A DNA stretch of 7,246 nt, taken from positions 1-7,246 of the forward strand of contig NZ_CALADU010000139.1 in the NCBI RefSeq assembly GCF_937890665.1. Direction: 5' to 3'. Below the pieces are notes generated by a model. That model was not told the DNA's origin. It saw only the letters and a list, made by a program, of their open reading frames with translations, and ran no database searches. Of this stretch, positions 1 to 7,246 are shown piece by piece; positions within the stretch are counted from its first letter, which is position 1; each line of letters begins with the position of its first letter. A program made the position numbers and the translations under genes. The DNA comes from an uncultured Subdoligranulum sp. (GTDB taxonomy: Bacteria; Bacillota_A; Clostridia; Oscillospirales; Ruminococcaceae).

Positions 1-1181
1 CGAAACACCGAATCAAACAGAGAATACCGGAACGTAGCCAACTGCTCCCCCAGTCCCTTAAGGACACCGTCCACCATGCTTTCCAAATACATAAATGGGG
101 CCACAAACCCCAGAATTTGTACATAGCGTCCCACCTCCGCATCACGGTAGACAAGCTGTGCCAACTGCGGTCCCGCCATCACAAACCCTATGCCTGCCGC
201 CAACGAAAAGGCCCCTGTCAGAGTAAGCATCCACCTAATCAGGCGTCGGGTCTCCGAGGCGTTTCCTCGGGTGTGTGCGCGGGTGATTTCCGGCATCAGT
301 AATCCCGACAGCGCCGACAACACCGAGAATGGAAAAAACAACAGCGGCAGCGCCATGCCTTTCAAATTGCCATATTGGGTCATCGCCACTGCGCGGCTGC
401 CGGTATACAGGGACAGTGTCAGCGGAATCAAACTGCTTTCCACCGCCTGCAATCCGCTGCCCAACAGGCGGCTGCCAGTCACCGGTAAGATTATTTCGTA
501 GAGTTCCCGTTGCGTATAAGGATGCAGGGGTTCCTGCCGTTGCCGCCGAAACTCCTGCGTGCGTGCAGCAAATAGCAGCATCAGTCCACAGGATCCCCCT
601 TCCGACACGGTATTGCCCAACACCACCGCAGCGCAGCCATAGCCGGCCCCCCATTGTGCCATAACCCGCAGACCTGCCACTGCCACGCCCATGCGAACAA
701 ATTGTTCGATCAACTGTGCCATCACATTGGGGGTCACCCGCCGAGCCGCCAAAAAACACCCTCGCAAAGCCCCTGCCACCGCCATGAAGGGCAGGCTCGG
801 AGCCAGCACACGCAAGGCAGCCTCCGCACGAGCATCGTGCAGCAAAAACCGTGACGCCGGCCCGGCCAACACCGTCTGAGCCAGCATGGCTGCCGTGCCA
901 AAAGCCAGCGCCGTTGCACACAAACCGCGCAGCGTAGCCCCCATCCCCTGCCCGCGGGCCAAGCTTTGGGCCGCTAGCCGGGTGGCTGCCACATTGATTC
1001 CCGCTGTGGCCAGCGAGACAAACACCATGTACAGCGACAAGATCAACTGGTACAGCCCCATCCCCTCACCGCCCAGATATGCCGAGAGGACTACCCGGAA
1101 TCCCATGCCCAACATGCGCAGTATAAACCCTGACGCTGTGAGCAGCATCGCATTATGCAGGTACACCTTGCGCCTTGTCAT
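1..1181 (-). CDS. spoVB: SpoVB-like polysaccharide/lipid flippase (MATE/MOP superfamily), partial: C-terminus beyond left edge
   Basis: An unbroken reading frame on the minus strand begins with ATG at 1181-1179 and continues to the window edge, giving 393 residues with no stop. A purine-rich ribosome binding site (AGGAAGAGAGGGGG) lies just upstream of the ATG. The protein is strongly hydrophobic, with many membrane spans. Family-typical stretches are visible: GLYQLILSLYMVFVSLATAG then INVAATRLAA (about residues 42-71), RGCFLAARRVTPNVMAQLIEQ (about 140-160), LLMPEITRAHTRG (about 294-306) and VAPFMYLESMVDGVLKGLGE (about 360-379). These match my knowledge of the SpoVB/oligosaccharide-flippase branch of the MOP superfamily, whose members usually have about 450-550 residues, so some 60-150 residues are missing. 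SpoVB acts in spore cortex formation in Bacillus, where it is thought to move lipid-linked peptidoglycan precursor across the membrane. In non-sporulating relatives, paralogues serve other envelope polymers. The family is confident; the exact substrate is not. It is transcribed divergently from the phosphorylase gene. Confidence 0.85.
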   Translation of the reverse strand, partial: MTRRKVYLHNAMLLTASGFILRMLGMGFRVVLSAYLGGEGMGLYQLILSLYMVFVSLATAGINVAATRLAAQSLARGQGMGATLRGLCATALAFGTAAMLAQTVLAGPASRFLLHDARAEAALRVLAPSLPFMAVAGALRGCFLAARRVTPNVMAQLIEQFVRMGVAVAGLRVMAQWGAGYGCAAVVLGNTVSEGGSCGLMLLFAARTQEFRRQRQEPLHPYTQRELYEIILPVTGSRLLGSGLQAVESSLIPLTLSLYTGSRAVAMTQYGNLKGMALPLLFFPFSVLSALSGLLMPEITRAHTRGNASETRRLIRWMLTLTGAFSLAAGIGFVMAGPQLAQLVYRDAEVGRYVQILGFVAPFMYLESMVDGVLKGLGEQLATFRYSLFDSVF

Positions 1182-1239
1182 ACAGCCGGCCCCCTCTCTT
1201 CCTTTTGTATGCCTATGTGCCGCCCACCTGCTTTATTCC

Positions 1240-1268
1240 TTGCGCACCGAACGTTCCGGTGGTACAAT
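1240..1268 (+). promoter_or_regulatory. Sigma-A-type promoter for the purine nucleoside phosphorylase gene
   Basis: A -35 element TTGCGC (1240-1245) is followed after exactly 17 bases by a -10 element TACAAT (1263-1268). Transcription would start near 1275, about 23 bases before the ATG and 11 before the AGGAGG. The spacer holds an imperfect palindrome, ACCGAACGTTCCGGT (1246-1260). No comparably good promoter was found for the divergent flippase gene in the same 116-base gap. Confidence 0.65.
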
Positions 1269-1297
1269 GGGCACAACCACACATCAGGAGGTTCTGT

Positions 1298-2107
1298 ATG
1301 AAAGAAGTCGATTCCGCTGCTGCATATCTGCGCGCACACCTGCCCTTCACCCCCGAACTGGCGCTGGTTTTAGGTTCCGGCCTAGGAGGACTTGCCGAAC
1401 AAATCGAAGACGCCGTGGTGATTCCCTATCGGGATGTACCGGGCTTTCCCCTTTCCACTGCCCCCGGACACGCCGGCCAGTTTGTCGCCGGTCGATTGGG
1501 CGGCAAAAAGGTTCTGTGCATGCAGGGGCGCTTTCACTATTACGAAGGCCACGATATGTCTGCCATCGCTTTGCCGGTGCGTGTATTCAAAGCGCTGGGC
1601 TGCCGTGCCCTCATTTTAACCAACGCGGCAGGCGGGGTAAATTGGGATTTCAACGTGGGAGATTTCATGCTCATCACCGACCACATCAACTTTATGGGCG
1701 CCAATCCCCTGCGCGGCGCCAACGATGACAGCATCGGTCCGCGCTTCTGTGATATGACCCACGTCTACACACCCGAACTCCAACAGGTTGCCCTGCAGGT
1801 CGCAGCCGCGCACAATCTGGTGCTGCAAAAGGGCGTTTATCTCGGCTATATGGGTCCCAGCTTCGAAACCCCTGCCGAGATCCGTGCCTTCCGCACGCTG
1901 GGAGCCGATGCCGTGGGCATGAGTACGGTCCCCGAAGCCATTGCCGCCAGCCACTGTGGATTGCCGGTACTGGGCCTGAGCCTAATCACCAATATGGCCG
2001 CCGGAATGGCTGGCAAGCGACTGTCCGGCGATGAGGTCATTGAAATTGCGAACCAACGCGGCGCTGTATTCCAGCAGTTGGTGCGCGGCATTGTGGAGGC
2101 ACTGTGA
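1298..2107 (+). CDS. punA: Purine nucleoside phosphorylase (trimeric PNP/MTAP family type)
   Basis: This 269-residue cytoplasmic enzyme cleaves purine (deoxy)nucleosides with phosphate to the free base and (deoxy)ribose-1-phosphate in purine salvage. The ATG at 1298 was chosen because a perfect AGGAGG (1286-1291) sits 6 bases upstream. An in-frame extension to 1175 would cross the promoter. Visible motifs include the phosphate loop LGSGLGGLAEQ (S27), GRFHYYEGH (R78, H80), LTNAAGGVN (108-115), GPSFETPAEIR (E190), GADAVGMSTVPE (M208) and LSLITNMAAGM (N232). By alignment from memory with human PNP these correspond to S33, R84/H86, E201, M219 and N243. The Glu/Asn pair is that of the 6-oxopurine-specific trimeric class (inosine, guanosine) rather than the hexameric DeoD class or MTA phosphorylase. 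Length and start agree with the family (about 265-290 residues). It stands alone on this strand, with no pentose or deaminase gene beside it. No terminator is visible before the next gene. Confidence 0.93.
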   Translation: MKEVDSAAAYLRAHLPFTPELALVLGSGLGGLAEQIEDAVVIPYRDVPGFPLSTAPGHAGQFVAGRLGGKKVLCMQGRFHYYEGHDMSAIALPVRVFKALGCRALILTNAAGGVNWDFNVGDFMLITDHINFMGANPLRGANDDSIGPRFCDMTHVYTPELQQVALQVAAAHNLVLQKGVYLGYMGPSFETPAEIRAFRTLGADAVGMSTVPEAIAASHCGLPVLGLSLITNMAAGMAGKRLSGDEVIEIANQRGAVFQQLVRGIVEAL

Positions 2108-2122
2108 CCCCCCCTGCGAGCC

Positions 2123-2151
2123 TTGCAATATGGCGGCACTTTTGGTATACT
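2123..2151 (+). promoter_or_regulatory. Extended -10 promoter for mrp
   Basis: The -35 element TTGCAA (2123-2128) is separated by 17 bases from the -10 element TATACT (2146-2151). TGG immediately precedes the -10, so it is a TGn extended type. Transcription would start near 2158, giving a leader of about 37 bases that ends in the AAGGAG (2180-2185) serving the ATG at 2195. The promoter begins 16 bases after the phosphorylase stop codon, so mrp can be expressed independently. Confidence 0.7.
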
Positions 2152-2194
2152 ATACGTTGCCTGAGCGCATTTTTATGGTAAGGAGCAAAACATC

Positions 2195-3025
2195 ATGAGT
2201 GAAGAATGTACCCACGATTGCAGCACTTGTAGTGCGAATTGTGATCACCGTGCCCCGCAGCACGAGCCCCCGCACCCCAGAAGCCGAATCCGCAAGGTGA
2301 TCGGCGTTGTATCCGGTAAGGGCGGCGTGGGCAAGAGTATGACCAGCGCCATGCTGGCCGTTTCGATGCATCGCCTTGGTTACAAGGCCGGCGTTCTGGA
2401 TGCCGATATTACCGGTCCGTCCATTCCCCGTCTGTTTGGCGTACATGGTCCCGCTACCGGCGACGGCGAAACCATCAACCCCATTGCCAGCCGTACGGGC
2501 GTGGAGATCATGAGCATCAACCTGCTGTTGGAGGACCCCGAAGCTCCTGTTGTCTGGCGTGGTCCCGTAATTGCCGGTGCCGTCAAACAGTTCTGGCAGG
2601 AAGTCGTATGGGATGTAGACTTTTTATTTGTGGATATGCCTCCGGGAACCGGTGATGTGCCCCTGACGGTGTTCCAGACCCTGCCGGTGGATGGTATCAT
2701 TATCGTGTCCAGCCCGCAGGAACTGGTGGGGATGATCGTCGGCAAAGCCGTCCAGATGGCCAAGATGATGAATGTGCCGATTTTGGGCCTTGTGGAAAAC
2801 ATGAGTTACGCCATCTGCCCGGATTGCGGCAAGCACATTGCCGTGTTTGGCGACAGCCACGTCGATGAGATTGCCGGCAAGTACCAACTGCCTGTGTTGG
2901 CCAAAATGCCCATCGATCCCGAACTTTCCAAAGAAGCCGATGCCGGTATGATCGAGATGTTTGCCGGTGATTATCTGAACGGCGCCGCCAACACCGTTGC
3001 CAAGTTGCTGAAAGAACAGGCCTAA
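2195..3025 (+). CDS. mrp: Mrp/Nbp35/ApbC-family P-loop ATPase, iron-sulfur cluster carrier
   Basis: This 276-residue cytoplasmic protein should bind and pass on Fe-S clusters to apoproteins in an ATP-dependent way, as known for ApbC/Mrp/Nbp35 (deviant Walker A, SIMIBI class). The ATG follows AAGGAG (2180-2185) by 9 bases. Visible features, in order, are a short cysteine-rich N-terminus with C5, C9, C12 and C16 (C-x3-C-x2-C-x3-C); the deviant Walker A GKGGVGKS (41-48) with the signature first lysine K42; DADITGPSIPRLFG (69-82); the Walker B/switch II stretch FVDMPPGTGD (145-154); ENMSY (201-205); and CPDC (208-211), the conserved CxxC that holds a bridging 4Fe-4S cluster at the dimer interface. 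There is no N-terminal MIP18/DUF59 domain like that of many proteobacterial Mrp proteins. The N-terminal cysteine cluster resembles that of clostridial and eukaryotic Nbp35-like forms. The gene has its own promoter and a terminator at 3039-3078, so it looks monocistronic. Identification of the family is secure; client proteins are unknown. Confidence 0.93.
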   Translation: MSEECTHDCSTCSANCDHRAPQHEPPHPRSRIRKVIGVVSGKGGVGKSMTSAMLAVSMHRLGYKAGVLDADITGPSIPRLFGVHGPATGDGETINPIASRTGVEIMSINLLLEDPEAPVVWRGPVIAGAVKQFWQEVVWDVDFLFVDMPPGTGDVPLTVFQTLPVDGIIIVSSPQELVGMIVGKAVQMAKMMNVPILGLVENMSYAICPDCGKHIAVFGDSHVDEIAGKYQLPVLAKMPIDPELSKEADAGMIEMFAGDYLNGAANTVAKLLKEQA

Positions 3026-3038
3026 ACCCACGCTTTAC

Positions 3039-3078
3039 TTCCGACGCAGGGTAATTCCTGCGCCGGAATTTTTATTTT
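3039..3078 (+). terminator. Rho-independent terminator after mrp
   Basis: The arms TTCCGACGCAGG (3039-3050) and CCTGCGCCGGAA (3057-3068) form an 11-pair stem with one A-C mismatch and a GTAATT loop. TTTTTATTTT (3069-3078) follows at once. It begins 13 bases after the mrp stop codon and separates mrp from mscL. Confidence 0.9.
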
Positions 3079-3087
3079 CTCTGGTGC

Positions 3088-3106
3088 TGGGGACCACCGT
3101 TCCCCA
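3088..3106 (+). other. Small GC-rich hairpin in the mscL leader
   Basis: TGGGGA (3088-3093) and TCCCCA (3101-3106) can pair as a perfect 6-bp stem around a 7-base loop, ending 5 bases before the GAAAGGA ribosome binding site of mscL. It has no T-tract, so it is not a terminator. It could stabilise the mRNA 5' end or be chance. No convincing promoter was seen between the mrp terminator and mscL, so how mscL is transcribed is open (read-through, or a poorly matching promoter). Confidence 0.35.
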
Positions 3107-3125
3107 AAAAGAAAGGATGATACAT

Positions 3126-3545
3126 ATGAAGAAATTTTTTCAGGAATTAAAGGATTTTGCCTTGAAGGGCAATGTCATGGATATGGCCGTTGGCGTAATC
3201 ATCGGCGCCTCCTTCCAAGGGATTGTCACTTCGCTGACCAATGACATTCTCAACCCTATTTTGGGCATCGCCTTCTCCACCGATTTCAGCAATGTGGTGA
3301 TCCCTCTTTTTGGTGACAACTGCATTTATGTGGGTTCCTTTCTCTCTGCGGTTATCAATTTCATCCTGATGGCGTTTGTATTGTTCTGCCTTGTAAAAGC
3401 CATGAACCGCCTGATGGCTTTGGGCCGCCCCAAGGTCGCCAAGACCCCCGCTGCACCGAAAGGGCCCACGCAGGAGGAACTGCTGGCCGCCATTCTAAAA
3501 GAATTGCGCGCCCAGAACGAGCGTGAAACGTCCACCGCAAAATAA
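3126..3545 (+). CDS. mscL: Large-conductance mechanosensitive channel MscL
   Basis: This 139-residue inner-membrane protein forms a homopentameric pore that opens under membrane tension and releases solutes on hypo-osmotic shock. The N-terminus MKKFFQELKDFALKGNVMDM followed by AVGVIIGASF is the MscL signature: an amphipathic N-terminal helix, then TM1 at about residues 15-45 lining the pore. A short periplasmic loop (about 46-66) precedes TM2 (about 67-97, VGSFLSAVINFILMAFVLFCLV). After a Pro/Lys-rich linker, the C-terminal amphipathic helix EELLAAILKELRAQ (117-130) matches the cytoplasmic bundle. The length is normal (about 120-150). I chose the ATG at 3126, 8 bases after AAAGGA (3112-3117). 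An in-frame ATG at 3117 overlaps that ribosome binding site, and a GTG at 3084 lies upstream of the leader hairpin, so both are less likely. It is flanked by a terminator upstream and a long control region downstream, suggesting a single-gene unit. Confidence 0.95.
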   Translation: MKKFFQELKDFALKGNVMDMAVGVIIGASFQGIVTSLTNDILNPILGIAFSTDFSNVVIPLFGDNCIYVGSFLSAVINFILMAFVLFCLVKAMNRLMALGRPKVAKTPAAPKGPTQEELLAAILKELRAQNERETSTAK

Positions 3546-3563
3546 AAGAAAGTATTTTCTTTT
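3544..3563 (+). repeat. Perfect AT-rich inverted repeat at the mscL stop; possible weak terminator
   Basis: AAAAGAAA (3544-3551) and TTTCTTTT (3556-3563) are exact reverse complements separated by GTAT. The left arm begins inside the TAA stop codon of mscL. The stem is nearly all A-T, so it would be a weak terminator at best. It might only mark the mRNA 3' end or be incidental to AT-rich intergenic DNA. No stronger terminator for mscL was seen before the gltB promoter. Confidence 0.4.
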
Positions 3564-3578
3564 CGAAGTCATATTTAT

Positions 3579-3607
3579 TTGGTTTTTTGCATTAATTTCT
3601 TTACAAT
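3579..3607 (+). promoter_or_regulatory. Candidate upstream gltB promoter (P1), tentative
   Basis: TTGGTT (3579-3584) and TACAAT (3602-3607) are spaced by 17 bases. The -10 is good but the -35 matches only its first three bases, and the surrounding DNA is AT-rich, where such matches arise easily. If used, the transcript would start near 3614 and extend the gltB leader by about 43 bases. Confidence 0.3.
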
Positions 3608-3628
3608 CTTTCGTTTCCCTCTTGTAAA
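3600..3628. promoter_or_regulatory. Spaced inverted repeat, candidate operator of gltB
   Basis: TTTACAA (3600-3606) and TTGTAAA (3622-3628) are exact reverse complements separated by 15 bases, with half-site centres 22 bases apart (about two helical turns). The right arm covers the -35 of the main gltB promoter and the left arm covers most of the -10 of the tentative upstream promoter. A dimeric regulator binding both arms would occlude the promoter. The arrangement differs from the Bacillus GlnR/TnrA box (TGTnAn7TnACA), in which the half-sites have the opposite polarity. No regulator is identified. Confidence 0.4.
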
Positions 3629-3650
3629 AGCAGAAAACCTATGGTATAGT
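3622..3650 (+). promoter_or_regulatory. Main gltB promoter, extended -10 type
   Basis: The -35 element TTGTAA (3622-3627), a 17-base spacer and the -10 element TATAGT (3645-3650), preceded by TGG, make a strong extended -10 promoter in very AT-rich surroundings. Transcription should start near 3657. The first structure in the RNA would be the terminator hairpin that starts only about 8 bases later, followed by the gltB ribosome binding site at 3741. Confidence 0.7.
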
Positions 3651-3663
3651 AACACACAAGAAC

Positions 3664-3713
3664 AAAGACGTTCCCACAAAGGATCAGTGTATCCTTGCGG
3701 GGACGTCTTTTTT
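3664..3713 (+). terminator. Strong rho-independent terminator in the gltB leader, probable attenuator
   Basis: AAAGACGT (3664-3671) pairs exactly with ACGTCTTT (3703-3710). The stem continues through TCCC/GGGG (one T-G wobble), an A-C mismatch, CAA/TTG, a one-base bulge and GGAT/ATCC (3681-3684 with 3691-3694) to a CAGTGT loop. The T-run 3708-3713 ends it. The hairpin lies after the gltB promoter and 45 bases before the ATG, so most transcripts should stop here unless something prevents it. No alternative pairing partner (antiterminator) for either arm was found upstream, and the loop lacks the A1/G4 pattern of ANTAR-protein hairpins. It could also act as a late terminator for mscL transcripts. 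Confidence 0.8.
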
Positions 3714-3715
3714 GT

Positions 3716-3730
3716 TACCGCTCGGCGGTA
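3716..3730 (+). other. Second small hairpin between the leader terminator and the gltB ribosome binding site
   Basis: TACCGC (3716-3721) and GCGGTA (3725-3730) form a perfect 6-bp stem around a TCG loop, two bases after the terminator T-run and 10 bases before AAGGAG (3741-3746). It has no T-tract. It could be part of the leader's regulatory fold or a 5'-end stabiliser of read-through or processed mRNA. Confidence 0.4.
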
Positions 3731-3758
3731 CTATCTTGGGAAGGAGCGAACACGAAGC

Positions 3759-7246
<3,488 letters not shown>

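Noticed and set aside
235..921. Minus-strand open frame of 228 codons inside the flippase gene
   Set aside because: It lies in another frame of the same strand. The flippase frame is open across the entire 1181 bases, is hydrophobic and carries SpoVB motifs, whereas this one is Gly/Ala/Arg-rich low-complexity sequence without a ribosome binding site.
1175..1297. 41-codon N-terminal extension of the phosphorylase
   Set aside because: It would place the start upstream of the promoter and AGGAGG, and the residues do not resemble the family. The ATG at 1298 gives the normal length.
886..1728. Plus-strand open frame of 280 codons across the flippase start and the phosphorylase start
   Set aside because: It crosses two convincingly assigned genes in other frames, has no ribosome binding site, and its product is Pro/Arg/Ser-rich and unlike any family I know.
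3084..3125. 14-codon N-terminal extension of MscL from a GTG at 3084
   Set aside because: The extra residues span the leader hairpin and the ribosome binding site, and MscL proteins begin close to the FxxELKDF segment seen after the ATG at 3126.
3664..3713. Leader hairpin as an ANTAR-protein target or a known riboswitch
   Set aside because: ANTAR targets need two hexaloop hairpins with A at position 1 and G at position 4; the loop here is CAGTGT and there is no matching partner hairpin before it. At about 50 bases it shows no aptamer core I can recognise. I keep it only as a terminator/attenuator.

Overview
The window looks like ordinary chromosome from a GC-rich, low-motility-type Clostridia genome, most plausibly an Oscillospiraceae/Ruminococcaceae gut anaerobe of the Faecalibacterium, Gemmiger or Subdoligranulum kind. 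This placement is inference. It rests on a SpoVB-type flippase, an Mrp/Nbp35 ATPase with a clostridial-style cysteine-rich N-terminus, strong AGGAGG-type ribosome binding sites, G/C-ending codons, and AT-rich intergenic DNA with consensus sigma-A-like promoters.

Layout, left to right. Positions 1-1181 (minus) carry the first 393 codons of a SpoVB-like polysaccharide/lipid flippase that runs off the left edge. A 116-base divergent intergenic region separates it from a trimeric-type purine nucleoside phosphorylase (1298-2107, plus), which has a good promoter at 1240-1268. After an 87-base gap with its own extended -10 promoter (2123-2151) comes an Mrp/ApbC-type iron-sulfur carrier ATPase (2195-3025), closed by a rho-independent terminator (3039-3078). 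The mechanosensitive channel gene mscL (3126-3545) follows. A 213-base AT-rich control region (3546-3758) then leads into gltB, the glutamate synthase large subunit, which begins at 3759 and runs off the right edge after 1162 codons.

The genes do not form one pathway. Each has its own leader: envelope lipid/polysaccharide transport, purine salvage, Fe-S cluster delivery, osmotic safety valve and nitrogen assimilation. One plausible functional link is that GltB needs a 3Fe-4S cluster and Mrp is an Fe-S carrier, but the sequence gives no evidence that they are coupled.

I see no mobile element, CRISPR array, tRNA, rRNA or phage gene, and no clearly novel multi-gene system. The part most worth a second look is the gltB leader. 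A strong promoter is followed almost at once by a long terminator hairpin and then a second small hairpin before the ribosome binding site, and a spaced inverted repeat overlaps the promoter elements. This is consistent with transcription attenuation plus operator control of glutamate synthase.
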